From Methyloversatilis universalis (lineage in GTDB: Bacteria > Pseudomonadota > Gammaproteobacteria > Methylococcales > Methylococcaceae), in NCBI GenBank assembly GCA_020723665.1, contig DYIL01000002.1, positions 104,188 through 158,572 on the forward strand: 54,385 nucleotides of DNA, read 5' to 3'. Positions 22,315 to 30,925 of the stretch are shown here, in pieces. The notes under the pieces were generated by a model. It searched no databases. It was not told where the DNA came from and saw only the letters and a program-made list of their open reading frames with translations. The stretch's first letter is position 1. Each line of letters opens with the position of its first letter. The translations under genes were made by a program, and so were the position numbers.

Positions 22315-22499
22315 ATCTCTTTCAAAGCGGGATGAGACAAATCACACACTCCAAAAATAACCCGCTGTTTATAGGTACATCTTACCACACTAAGACGTAA
22401 ATGTGGAACTCCCGTCTCAGGCTTGTGCGGGGATTGCCTATACCCAATCGATGTTCGCGGGCGTACCATAAGAGATCATTTAAACAGAGGAGAATTTTC

Positions 22500-22874
22500 A
22501 TGCCTTTAACCGCCATGGATCTTGTCGCCGAAGCCAAACGGCACATTGTAGAAATCAGTCCTGACGAAGCCAAAGCCCTGATCGGGGACGTCCTGGTCCT
22601 CGATGTCCGGGAACCGGCGGAATACGCACTCGGCGCGTTGCCGGGCGCGATTAACATTCCGCGCGGCGTATTAGAGTTTAAAATCGACAGTCATCCGGCG
22701 TTTCAAAACCGGCGCGATGCCGACATCCTGGTCTATTGTCAAACCGGCGGGCGCTCGGCACTGGCGACCGAAGCGCTCAAGAAACTCGGCTACGAGAAGG
22801 CCGTCAGCCTCGCCGGGGGATTCAAGCTCTGGCAAGAGTCCGGGCTGGCGGTGGAAACACCCCCCGCGTCTTGA
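22500..22874 (+). CDS. Single-domain rhodanese-like sulfurtransferase
   Basis: A 124-residue rhodanese domain with the persulfide cysteine C80 in VYCQTGGRSA, preceded by VLDVREPAEYALGALPGAINIPRG and followed by LAGGFKLW. No signal peptide, so cytoplasmic. The start at 22500 has a good ribosome binding site (AGAGGAGAA); the frame extends 99 bases upstream without one. The sulfur acceptor is unknown. hslR starts 12 bp downstream and is probably cotranscribed. Confidence 0.9.
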   Translation: MPLTAMDLVAEAKRHIVEISPDEAKALIGDVLVLDVREPAEYALGALPGAINIPRGVLEFKIDSHPAFQNRRDADILVYCQTGGRSALATEALKKLGYEKAVSLAGGFKLWQESGLAVETPPAS

Positions 22875-22886
22875 ATTTTATGATTT

Positions 22887-23309
22887 ATGGCGCGCACTCA
22901 TGCTGCTGAAAACCGCTCGGCGGCCGTAGAGCGGATGCGCTTGGACAAATGGCTGTGGGCCGCCCGCTTTTTCAAGACCCGCCAATTGGCGATAGACGCC
23001 ATCAACGGGGGCAAAGTCCATCTGAACGGGCAACGCGTCAAGCCCGGAAAGGAAATCGGCGTAGGCGCAAAGCTCCGAATCTCCAAGGATCAGTATCTGT
23101 GGGACATCACCGTCCGTGGCCTATCGGCCCAGCGTCGGCCTGCCTCGGAAGCCGCCCTGCTTTATGAAGAGGCGCCGGAAAGCATCGCGCGACGACAGGC
23201 CGAAGTCGCACGACGACGCGAAGAACAGTCCTTTGGCTTGCAACCCGAAACCAAGCCGAGCAAGAAGGACCGCCGCCTGATTCACCGCTTCAAGCGCGGT
23301 ACGGAATAG
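22887..23309 (+). CDS. hslR: Ribosome-associated heat-shock protein Hsp15 (S4 domain)
   Basis: S4-type RNA-binding protein that in E. coli binds free 50S subunits carrying nascent chains. The 140 residues include RLDKWLWAARFFKTRQLA, the S4 loop GGKVHLNGQRVKPGKEI, RRPASEAALLYEE and a basic tail RRLIHRFKRG, all matching the Hsp15 pattern. The ATG at 22887 lacks a clear ribosome binding site; the internal ATG at 22935, directly before RLDKW and after AGAGCGG, is a credible alternative start. Confidence 0.9.
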   Translation: MARTHAAENRSAAVERMRLDKWLWAARFFKTRQLAIDAINGGKVHLNGQRVKPGKEIGVGAKLRISKDQYLWDITVRGLSAQRRPASEAALLYEEAPESIARRQAEVARRREEQSFGLQPETKPSKKDRRLIHRFKRGTE

Positions 23310-23498
23310 TGGCATATGGTCCTAGAAACGGCAGCTGACCGCGTCGGTGCACCAGAAAAGCCCGATGAACCCTGAACGTTCTGCCTGGCATGGACTTCAC
23401 CTTTTGGGTGAAGCCGCTACGCACCCGATCGCACGGCGGGAACGTGCAACTGCCGCTTCTAGCATGATGTTCCGAGTCGCCATCGTATCACACTGATC

Positions 23499-24857
23499 AT
23501 GTCCTCCACGCCCGCCCCTCACCCGGAAAGCATTTACACCGTCTCTCGGCTGAACCGCGAGGCCCGCTTGTTGCTCAACGATTGCTTCGGCACCATCTGG
23601 ATCGAAGGCGAGATATCCAATCTCTCAACGCCTTCATCCGGACACCTTTATTTCAGCCTGAAGGATGCGGAGGCGCAGATTCGTTGCGCGATGTTTCGCG
23701 GGCAGAGCCGATTCCTGGAATTTAAGCCTGAGAACGGCGACCACGTATTGATCAAGGCTCAAGTCAGCCTCTACGAGCCGCGCGGCGATTATCAGCTGAT
23801 CGTCGAATACATGGAGGAAACCGGCGACGGCCTTCTTTTGCGCGCTTTCGAAGCCTTAAAGCAGCGTCTGGCCGCAGAAGGGCTGTTCGATGCCCGCCAC
23901 AAGAAACCGATTCCGAAACTGCCGCGCTGTATCGGCCTGATCACCTCGCCGACGGGGGCGGCCGTTCATGACGTTCTCACAGTGCTGAAACGCCGCTACC
24001 CAGCGGCTCCGGTCATCGTCTTTCCGGTTAAGGTACAGGGCACGGAAGCGAAACGGGAACTCGTGAAAGCCCTCGCGACGGCCGATCGACTCAAGCTTTG
24101 CGATGTCCTCATTTTGGCTCGTGGTGGCGGCTCTCTTGAGGATTTATGGGCGTTCAACGAGGAGATCGTGGCGCGCGCCGTCTTCGAGTGCGAAACACCG
24201 ATCGTAACGGGAATCGGACACGAAATCGACAGCACCATTGCCGATTTCGTGGCGGATCTACGCGCGCCGACCCCCTCGGCCGCCGCCGAAGCGGTAACGC
24301 CCGACAGCGCCGTGTTATTGGCCCGCTTCCAGCGAATCGAGCAGCAGATTTGTCAGCGCATGAACCTGGTACTTGAACGCGAGCGGGATAGGCTGCGCGT
24401 TCTCGGCAAGCGACTGCACCAGGAGCATCCGAGCCGGCGGCTGCAAACCCAGAGCCAACGCCTGGACCAACTGGAACTCCGACTCGAACATGCGATGAGG
24501 AATTCCGTGTCGACACGAGACGTACGAGTGCGGACCCAACTGGCGGCTTTGGCCAGACACCAGCCCCAACAGCGCCTACGGATGCTGGAGATGAGACGAA
24601 GCCAAGTTTGCCAACGATTTTACCTTGCGATTCAGCGGCTTTTCGAAAAACAAAGCCAGCGTGTCTCCGGGCTGGCGGAACACCTTCAGGCCGTGAGTCC
24701 CTTGGCGACGCTGAGCCGCGGTTACGCTGTCGCCTCCAAACCGGATACCGGGACAATCATCCGCTCCGTTCATGACATCCAGCCGGATGAAAGAATGGAA
24801 ACCCGAATTGCAGACGGCATCCTAATAAGCCGAATCGAAGAGACACACAAACGCTGA
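23499..24857 (+). CDS. xseA: Exodeoxyribonuclease VII large subunit
   Basis: Catalytic subunit of ExoVII, which degrades single-stranded DNA to short oligonucleotides. 452 residues: an N-terminal OB fold (GTIWIEGEISNLSTPSSGHLYFSLKD), the nuclease core (GLITSPTGAAVHDVL; LARGGGSLEDLWAFN; GIGHEIDSTIADFVADLRAPTPSAAAE), and a long coiled-coil tail rich in Arg, Gln and Leu. The small subunit xseB is not adjacent. Convergent with the GGDEF-EAL gene downstream. The 189-bp upstream gap includes a hairpin CTTCACC-TTTTG-GGTGAAG at 23394-23412 without a T tract. Confidence 0.96.
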   Translation: MSSTPAPHPESIYTVSRLNREARLLLNDCFGTIWIEGEISNLSTPSSGHLYFSLKDAEAQIRCAMFRGQSRFLEFKPENGDHVLIKAQVSLYEPRGDYQLIVEYMEETGDGLLLRAFEALKQRLAAEGLFDARHKKPIPKLPRCIGLITSPTGAAVHDVLTVLKRRYPAAPVIVFPVKVQGTEAKRELVKALATADRLKLCDVLILARGGGSLEDLWAFNEEIVARAVFECETPIVTGIGHEIDSTIADFVADLRAPTPSAAAEAVTPDSAVLLARFQRIEQQICQRMNLVLERERDRLRVLGKRLHQEHPSRRLQTQSQRLDQLELRLEHAMRNSVSTRDVRVRTQLAALARHQPQQRLRMLEMRRSQVCQRFYLAIQRLFEKQSQRVSGLAEHLQAVSPLATLSRGYAVASKPDTGTIIRSVHDIQPDERMETRIADGILISRIEETHKR

Positions 24858-24879
24858 TACGGCGACGACCGTGTCCGCT

Positions 24880-27057
24880 TTATACGGCAGACTTCAGGGC
24901 CGACTCCGGCATCGGCATTCCGATATGGAATCCTTGGACGTAATCTATCCCCATCTCCTGGAGGATCGCCAGGGTCTGCTCGGACTCGACGAACTCTGCG
25001 ATGGTCTTGGTGCTGAGGTCGCGGCAAAGGCTGCCGAGATTGCCCACCAATGCCCGATCGATGCGGGAGTTCATGATATTGCGTACGAACTCACCGTCGA
25101 TCTTGACGTACTCGAAATGTAATTCCCGCAAATAATGGAACGAGTTGTATCCGCTCCCAAAATCGTCCAGGGCGAAGGAAAAGCCTATACGCCGCAACTT
25201 GGCCAGGAACTGGCGCATATGAGCCATGTCGCCGATCGCTTCCCGCTCCACGATCTCGAAAATGACTCGATCCGGCGGGAACTCGAGCCGATCGCATAAA
25301 TCCTCCGCAAAGCCGAGAATACCGCGTTCCCGCATCTCCTGGGCCGACAAATTGATGAATAGACAAGGCGCCGAACCATCCGCCCCGATCAACCGGCTCG
25401 CGGCGGAAAACGCGGCGGTCAGAATGGACTTGTCCAATTCTCGGGCCAGGCCGTATTTTTCTATCGTATTGATGAACACTCCGGCCGATACGACTCCCTG
25501 TCCCGGCTCGATGAGACGCGCGACCGCTTCGTAAGCGAACAACGCGCCGGTTCTACTGTCGACGATCGGTTGATAGTAAGGGACGATACGGCGCTCTCTC
25601 AGGGCCTGCCTAAGCTCTTCCGCATAGATCCGGCTATGGCGGCTCCGCTTTACCGACTCGTCCGCCGATTCGAGCGTAGACACTTCGTCCTTCCCCATTC
25701 CCTTGGCATGATAAAGGGCGATGTCGACACCCGCGATCAAGTCGGCCGCGTCCTTCCCGTTCGTCGGATAGCTGACCAACCCGATCGAAGCAGTTATGAA
25801 GAATTGACGCCCGTCCGGGCTCACCAGCCGCATGCCGCGCAGTTTACCCCGCAGCGTCTCCGCCACGGTGAAAGCCCCCGCCGGCGGCGTTTCCGGCAGA
25901 ATCACCGCAAACTCGTCGCCGCCTATGCGGAAAGCGATATCGCCTTTACGCAAATGGCTCCGCAGGCACTCACCGATCTGGACCAGCGTCATGTCGCCGG
26001 CCGGGTGGCCGTACGAGTCGTTAATGTCCTTGAAATCGTCCAAGTCGAGCAACAAAATCGAAAACTCGTGTCCATGCCGCGCCGATCGCTCGATTTCATA
26101 ATCCAGGGTTTCGGTAAAGCGCCGTCGGTTGCAGAGGCCGGTGAGCGGATCGTGTGTGGAATGGTATTCCAGCTCGTCCAAGGTATGACCCAGCAACCGG
26201 CTCGATCCGACCACCATAACCATTACCGACAGCAGAGACCGGATCATGCTGAGTTCCTGAGCGCTGGGCGGCGTTGCCGAGGCGTAAACCACCCCGAGCA
26301 ACCCGGCAAGCTGAGGCGCGTAATCGGGCATCGTGACGGTCAGAGTCCGCATATCGTCGAGGTCGATCAAGCTCGCCGCGTCGCCGGCTTGATACTCTTC
26401 GACCTCGACCGCAACGTCGGGCGGCAACTTGAGTTTCTCGATGGTTTCGCCGACCAATCGCTCCTTGACCGAGCATTTGATATGCTCTGAATAAGCGCCG
26501 AAATGATAGAAGAACAGTGATAAACCGTGATTTTCGAGAAAAGCGATATAAAAGAAATCGAAACGGAAAATATCCCGGAAGCTCGCAAGAATCTCTCGAA
26601 CAAACTCGTCCCAGTGGGTCACCCGCTCATGGGAGAAAATGATTTGTTCCAGTACTCGGCTGTGACGCTCGAACAAATCTTTTTCCACCAGCGTCGAAGC
26701 CAGAAAATCCATTGTTTGATTGAATTCCGTGAGCATCTCCCGGATGTATTTTCCGTTCCTGTGCCATTGCCGCTGACGTTCGTCCGCCAGCAGATTCAAG
26801 CTGCGATCCAGTCGCCGACAATAATCCAGCAGATTGATCCCGGGGCGCGCCGCATCGGTCTTTAGGTCCGCCATTAGGCTTGCATGCACGCGGCTTACCA
26901 TGGCTCGAATAGTCGCACTGAATAGATGGGTTCGAGTCTGGCTTTCCAGCAATGCGGATAATTGCTCCACCACCGCCTTGCGCAGCGCGTCGAGCTGATA
27001 GGGGCTGCCGACTCGGACACCGGAAGCACGGTGCGAAATTTTATCCTGCAAGCTCAT
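24880..27057 (-). CDS. GGDEF-EAL cyclic-di-GMP signalling protein
   Basis: A 725-residue protein predicted to make and/or degrade c-di-GMP. Residues 1-150 look helical, 150-290 may be a degenerate GAF-like sensor, 300-460 is GGDEF and 480-720 is EAL. The cyclase site is intact (RIGGDEF, 379-383) and an inhibitory site RKGD lies just upstream (370-373). The EAL signature reads EAV (510-512), but the other metal and catalytic residues are present: N569, FEIVE (E601), DDFGSG (631-636) and K652. Dual activity is possible. Its ATG at 27057 overlaps the stop of the ODP-like gene as ATGA, so the two are translationally coupled. No membrane helix is visible. Confidence 0.93.
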   Translation of the reverse strand: MSLQDKISHRASGVRVGSPYQLDALRKAVVEQLSALLESQTRTHLFSATIRAMVSRVHASLMADLKTDAARPGINLLDYCRRLDRSLNLLADERQRQWHRNGKYIREMLTEFNQTMDFLASTLVEKDLFERHSRVLEQIIFSHERVTHWDEFVREILASFRDIFRFDFFYIAFLENHGLSLFFYHFGAYSEHIKCSVKERLVGETIEKLKLPPDVAVEVEEYQAGDAASLIDLDDMRTLTVTMPDYAPQLAGLLGVVYASATPPSAQELSMIRSLLSVMVMVVGSSRLLGHTLDELEYHSTHDPLTGLCNRRRFTETLDYEIERSARHGHEFSILLLDLDDFKDINDSYGHPAGDMTLVQIGECLRSHLRKGDIAFRIGGDEFAVILPETPPAGAFTVAETLRGKLRGMRLVSPDGRQFFITASIGLVSYPTNGKDAADLIAGVDIALYHAKGMGKDEVSTLESADESVKRSRHSRIYAEELRQALRERRIVPYYQPIVDSRTGALFAYEAVARLIEPGQGVVSAGVFINTIEKYGLARELDKSILTAAFSAASRLIGADGSAPCLFINLSAQEMRERGILGFAEDLCDRLEFPPDRVIFEIVEREAIGDMAHMRQFLAKLRRIGFSFALDDFGSGYNSFHYLRELHFEYVKIDGEFVRNIMNSRIDRALVGNLGSLCRDLSTKTIAEFVESEQTLAILQEMGIDYVQGFHIGMPMPESALKSAV

Positions 27058-27830
27058 GACCGAGTTCCGTCGGCAAAGCGCCCTCCAGGTACCATCAAGT
27101 CGATACCGCACTTCAGGTTCGAAAGCCAGCCGATGAAATCCTGCACGGCACGGCCCCGGTAAACCGGTCCGTGCTGCGGCGCCAGCATGTCGATATCTAA
27201 ACCGGAGACCGTTTCCACCCAACATTGGACGGCTCGGATCGAGCACATGTAGCGCCGATGAAAACCTTCGATATAAGGCAGGTGACGGGCGAAATCGTCT
27301 ACGAATTCGTATTCCAGGTCGCTCGGCAGCATTGCCCCGCCGATGTCGCCGGTAAACAGGATTCTCGCGATGGGATCATAAACGTTGAGCTGGCCCTCGG
27401 AGTGGAGGAAATGGGCCGGCACCAATTTCAGCTGGAATCCCGGCGAGAACTCGCATGCCATCCCCTCATCCGGCACCGGAACGAAGCGGCTCAAATCCCG
27501 GATGCCATAATGGGGCAGAAATCGGAACCAAATGCAGGGCGCGTATACCGGCGCTTCGGTGAGCTCCAGCCATGTGGAAAGTCCTCCCACGATGTCCGGA
27601 TCCTGATGGGACAGAATGATCGCCTTGAGCTCGCGCGGCTCGATATACTGTAGCAACTCCGTCAGCACCCCCGGCATTACGCCGAAACCGCCCGGATCCA
27701 ACAGCACACCGCGGCCCTCGTGGAGAACGAGATATTGATTGGAGCGGATGCCTTCTTCTTCGCCCGGTTCGCTCTCATGGAGAAGAACAAACCGATGCCC
27801 CGGCGCGTTGAACAGAGTAACGTTTCGCAC
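27054..27830 (-). CDS. ODP-like metallo-beta-lactamase-fold di-iron protein
   Basis: 258 residues with the flavodiiron-type MBL fold but no flavodoxin domain. Ligands can be placed: SHQDPD (H75, D77, D79), HFLH (H140 or H143), TGDIGG (D162) and PQHGP (H220). D77 replaces the glutamate of the HxExD motif in NO/O2 reductases, as in ODP oxygen-binding di-iron proteins that act as sensors in chemotaxis. That assignment follows from motif resemblance. Overlap with the GGDEF-EAL gene suggests it senses O2 or NO and passes the signal to c-di-GMP turnover. Confidence 0.85.
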   Translation of the reverse strand: MRNVTLFNAPGHRFVLLHESEPGEEEGIRSNQYLVLHEGRGVLLDPGGFGVMPGVLTELLQYIEPRELKAIILSHQDPDIVGGLSTWLELTEAPVYAPCIWFRFLPHYGIRDLSRFVPVPDEGMACEFSPGFQLKLVPAHFLHSEGQLNVYDPIARILFTGDIGGAMLPSDLEYEFVDDFARHLPYIEGFHRRYMCSIRAVQCWVETVSGLDIDMLAPQHGPVYRGRAVQDFIGWLSNLKCGIDLMVPGGRFADGTRS

Positions 27831-27918
27831 GGCTAGCCTCTTGTTTTAATTGTTTTATTCGAGTCGTGTACGTCCGTTTACTATGGTTCGGCCCGCTATC
27901 TTTGATAGAACGCGGAAC

Positions 27919-28081
27919 CTTAAGGAAGCTCCGAACGAGTTGATTCCGTTCACGCCCTTCGACAGACTCAGGATAGCGTTCGACAAGCTCACCGCGAACG
28001 GAATCAATAGGTTACCGTTCGTCCTGCCTGCCTGCTGCAGGCAGGAGCCTGTCGAAGGACTTAATCAGAGCTTCCTTGAAT
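27919..28081. repeat. MITE-like element, copy 1 (about 160 bp)
   Basis: Flanked by inverted ends: CTTAAGGAAGCTC on the left and GAGCTTCCTTGAA on the right. The inside contains CCTTCGACAGACTCAGGAT and its reverse partner GAGCCTGTCGAAGGAC, so the whole unit can fold on itself. No coding capacity. The same ends recur at 28434-28668 and singly at 36741. Confidence 0.75.
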
Positions 28082-28211
28082 AAATCTATGGGAAACCTCG
28101 AAAAACCGCCTTCCCGGCGGTTTTTCTCTTCGCCGAGCCCAAACGCGGTTTGGGCTCGGCTCACGTTTTCAACCACTTACGTGGATCGAAACAACGGGGC
28201 ATCCCTGCCCC

Positions 28212-28286
28212 TTAGAGCCCATCCCGATAGGCCTTTCGCCCTGAGCTTGTCGAAGGGTTTCTTAAGCCTATTGGGATAGGCTCTTA
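28212..28286. repeat. Short inverted-repeat element of a second kind
   Basis: AGAGCCCATCCCGATAGGC on the left pairs with GCCTATTGGGATAGGCTCT on the right, with three mismatched positions across 19 bp. The interior carries CCCTGAGCTTGTCGAAGGG, another member of the dispersed palindrome family. It is unlike the TTAAGGAAGCTC-ended elements on either side. Confidence 0.65.
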
Positions 28287-28433
28287 GAGCGCCTCGAAGT
28301 TTTTCGAGCCTGTCGTAGATTCGGAGCCGACGTCCGTCGCTTTGCGACCGCCATCCGACCAAAGGAGCCACTAAACTTAGCATCGAAATGGAATTTAATC
28401 TGTCAGCATTTTCTTACAAGCTATCGGCGCAAA

Positions 28434-28668
28434 TTAAGGAAGCTCTGATTAAGTTTCCAGTGGGAAAGGCGAACAGTGCAACTGTTGGATCCAAAAGGCC
28501 CTCACCCAACCCAATCATTCCGCACTTTCCCTGTTGGGGGCCGCAAGCGGCGCTTACGCCTGCACCCGTTCGCCGGGAGCGAACGCTAACGTGCGAAGCA
28601 CGGCCCTTCGACAGGCTCAGGACAGGTTTGTCCCAGCGGGAGGGAGGACTTGTTCAGAGCTTCCTTAA
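28434..28668. repeat. MITE-like element, copy 2 (about 235 bp)
   Basis: Left end TTAAGGAAGCTCTGATTAAG, right end CAGAGCTTCCTTAA in inverted orientation. The interior includes CCCTTCGACAGGCTCAGGAC near the right end and otherwise differs from copy 1, so the ends are conserved while the contents vary. It sits about 130 bp upstream of the SnoaL-like gene. Confidence 0.75.
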
Positions 28669-28798
28669 ACCTTGCGTGCGACCATCGCCAAATATTGATC
28701 GATATTCGAACGGCGATCGATTAAACTACAAAGTTCTCATTTTTTCGAATGAATCCGGAACTGAGCCCGAACCACATCAACCTACTTCGGAACTTGCC

Positions 28799-29209
28799 AT
28801 GAACAAAGAGAGCCAAGCACTGATCGAAAAATACTACGCCGCTTTCAACGCGGGAGACATGGATACGTTTCTAAGCCTGCTGACCGACGATGTGATCCAT
28901 GATATCAATCAGGGACAGCGGGAAATCGGCAAAGAGGCTTTTCGCGAGTTCATGAACCGGATGAACCGGAACTACAAGGAACGACTCGTGGACATGTGCA
29001 TCATGACCAGCGACGACGGCAAACGGGCCGCCGCCGAATTCGTGGTTCTCGGCGAGTATCTGGTGACCGACGAGGGTTTGCCGCCCGCCAAGGGCCAGAA
29101 GTATCGGTTGCCGGCCGGCGCTTTCTTCGATATCCGCGACGGCAAAGTGGCACGCATCACCAATTACTACAATTTGCAGGACTGGATCGCCCAAGTAGAA
29201 AAGGGCTAA
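28799..29209 (+). CDS. SnoaL/NTF2-like fold protein
   Basis: A 136-residue alpha+beta-cone protein: MNKESQALIEKYYAAFNAGDMDTFLSLL is the typical NTF2-like start, followed by an extended sheet region and a GAFFDIRDGKVARITNYYNL ending. Family members include ketosteroid isomerase-like enzymes and small-ligand binding proteins; substrate unknown. I chose the ATG at 28799 because the upstream part of the frame is repeat DNA. First gene of a three-gene unit with a GNAT acetyltransferase and a nitrilase-type amidase. Confidence 0.82.
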   Translation: MNKESQALIEKYYAAFNAGDMDTFLSLLTDDVIHDINQGQREIGKEAFREFMNRMNRNYKERLVDMCIMTSDDGKRAAAEFVVLGEYLVTDEGLPPAKGQKYRLPAGAFFDIRDGKVARITNYYNLQDWIAQVEKG

Positions 29210-29213
29210 GGCG

Positions 29214-29828
29214 ATGACCGACTCAATCACCATCAAGCGCTTCACCGGCCAGGATCCCGGACTGCAGCCTTATCTTCCGGACCTGGCGCGACTTAGAATC
29301 GAAGTTTTCCGCGACTTTCCGTATCTTTACGACGGTAGTTACGAGTACGAGGAAAAATACCTCAAGACCTACACCCAATCACCGGAAAGCGTGATCGTCC
29401 TGGTGCTGGACGGCGAGAAGGTGGTGGGTGCGACGACCGGCATCCCGATGGAACATGAAACCGAAGAGTTTCAGAGGCCGTTCGTGGAACATGGTTACGA
29501 TCCCAAGAAAGTTTTTTATTGCGGCGAATCCGTGTTATTGAAGGATTATCGCGGCCGAGGAATTTATCCCAGGTTCTTCGAAGAACGGGAAGGCCACGCG
29601 CGATCCCTAGGCCGTTTCGACTGGAGCTGCTTCTGTTGCGTGCAGCGTCCGGAGAATCATCCACGCCGTCCGGCGGATTACGTGCCGCTCGATCGGATCT
29701 GGAGCAAGTTCGGCTATGTCAAGCATCCGGAACTGACCACGACCTACACGTGGAAGGATCTGGATGAGGAAACCGAGTCGCCCAAACCCATGGTGTTTTG
29801 GCTCAAACCTTTAAAGGAAAACGCCTGA
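29214..29828 (+). CDS. GNAT-family N-acetyltransferase
   Basis: 204 residues with the GNAT fold. The acetyl-CoA pyrophosphate loop is likely LLKDYRGRGIYPRFFEERE, preceded by the beta-4 strand VFYCGESVLL. It starts 4 bp after the SnoaL-like gene and its stop overlaps the next start (TGATG at 29826-29830), so it is translationally coupled to the nitrilase homologue. GNAT and nitrilase domains occur fused in some bacteria, which suggests sequential action on one substrate; the substrate is unknown. Confidence 0.85.
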   Translation: MTDSITIKRFTGQDPGLQPYLPDLARLRIEVFRDFPYLYDGSYEYEEKYLKTYTQSPESVIVLVLDGEKVVGATTGIPMEHETEEFQRPFVEHGYDPKKVFYCGESVLLKDYRGRGIYPRFFEEREGHARSLGRFDWSCFCCVQRPENHPRRPADYVPLDRIWSKFGYVKHPELTTTYTWKDLDEETESPKPMVFWLKPLKENA

Positions 29829-30703
29829 TGTCGTCTCGACCGTTCCGTTTAGCCGCCGCGCAATACGACATCGGTTTTCTCAGGAGCTGGGACGACTATT
29901 CCGCCAAAATCACCCATTGGGTCGGCGAAGCCGCGGATAACGGCGCCAAGATGCTGCTATTCCCCGAGTATTTCAGTATGGAACTCGCGTCCCTGTTTCC
30001 GGAGGACGTGTATAGGTCACTGTCGAAACAACTCGTTGAGATTCAAACCCTTTTGCCCGATTTCGTGAGCTTGTTTTCCGATATGGCCGAGCAGCACGGC
30101 GTCTATATCGTGGCCGGTTCCTTTCCCGTTCGCCTAACCGACGGCAGCTACCGGAATCGGTCGTTCCTATTCCGTCCGGACGGAACGACCGATCACCAGG
30201 ACAAACTCCAGATGACCCGCTTCGAAAACGAGCACTGGCTGATTACCGGCGGCGATGAAATCCGGACGCTAGATACCGGGTTCGGGCGAATCGGCATCAA
30301 TATCTGCTACGACAGCGAGTTTCCGATGATCGCCCGCAAGCAAGTCGAAGCAGGAGCGAATTTGATTCTGGTGCCGAGTTGTACCGATACGCTCGCGGGC
30401 TACCACCGTGTCCGCATCGGCTGTCAGGCGCGAGCGCTGGAAAACCAGTGCTATGTCGTACAGTCGCCCACGGTGGGCCTGGCGCCCTGGTCGGAAGCGG
30501 TGGACGTCAATATCGGCGCCGCCGGCGTTTACACGCCGGTGGATTATGGCTATCCGGACAACGGCATACTCGCCATCGGCGAACTCAACCAAGCACAATG
30601 GGTTTACGCCGACATCGATCTCACTTCGATTGCCCATATCCGACAGACCGGACAGGTATTCAATTACCGCGACTGGCCCGGCCAATTTCGGTACCTTCGC
30701 TGA
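29828..30703 (+). CDS. Carbon-nitrogen hydrolase (nitrilase superfamily)
   Basis: A 291-residue amidase-type enzyme with the catalytic triad visible: E47 in LLFPEYFS, K126 in DKLQMTRFE and C160 in INICYDSEFP. The first residues (FRLAAAQYDIGFLRSWDDY) are the usual opening strand. Reaction presumably hydrolysis of an amide or N-carbamoyl bond in the cytoplasm. Start ATG overlaps the GNAT stop; the frame could begin 30 bases earlier inside that gene, which is less likely. Confidence 0.88.
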   Translation: MSSRPFRLAAAQYDIGFLRSWDDYSAKITHWVGEAADNGAKMLLFPEYFSMELASLFPEDVYRSLSKQLVEIQTLLPDFVSLFSDMAEQHGVYIVAGSFPVRLTDGSYRNRSFLFRPDGTTDHQDKLQMTRFENEHWLITGGDEIRTLDTGFGRIGINICYDSEFPMIARKQVEAGANLILVPSCTDTLAGYHRVRIGCQARALENQCYVVQSPTVGLAPWSEAVDVNIGAAGVYTPVDYGYPDNGILAIGELNQAQWVYADIDLTSIAHIRQTGQVFNYRDWPGQFRYLR

Positions 30704-30925
30704 CCATCCCGAACGAGCGTCGTTCATGCGGCGCTCACCCATCCGCGATCGGTCTGATCGGGCGTTCCCGAGCCACCCTAATCCCCTGGCAAGAAGGCCG
30801 AACTTATCTTTAGAATTCTGGTCTGTGATGAACACATCCCGGCGACCGCGCCGTACCCAAATCGGTGTCGAATCCATGCGCGCGCCGGACGATTTCCTAC
30901 GTCTCGTCCGAATCGGAGAATGACC

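Larger units (their letters stand above)
27831..28798. other. Gene-poor stretch packed with small inverted-repeat elements
   Basis: No credible gene between the ODP-like and SnoaL-like genes. The stretch holds three small inverted-repeat units (listed separately) and several copies of a palindromic 20-mer family built on CCTTCGACAGGCTCAGG. A hairpin at about 28103-28130 (AACCGCC/GGCGGTT followed by TTTTCTCTTC) looks like a plus-strand terminator remnant. Any short reading frames here consist of repeat sequence. Confidence 0.75.

Noticed and set aside
25570..26490. A 306-codon plus-strand frame
   Set aside because: Antisense to the GGDEF-EAL gene, with no recognisable motif; explained by GC-rich codon third positions.
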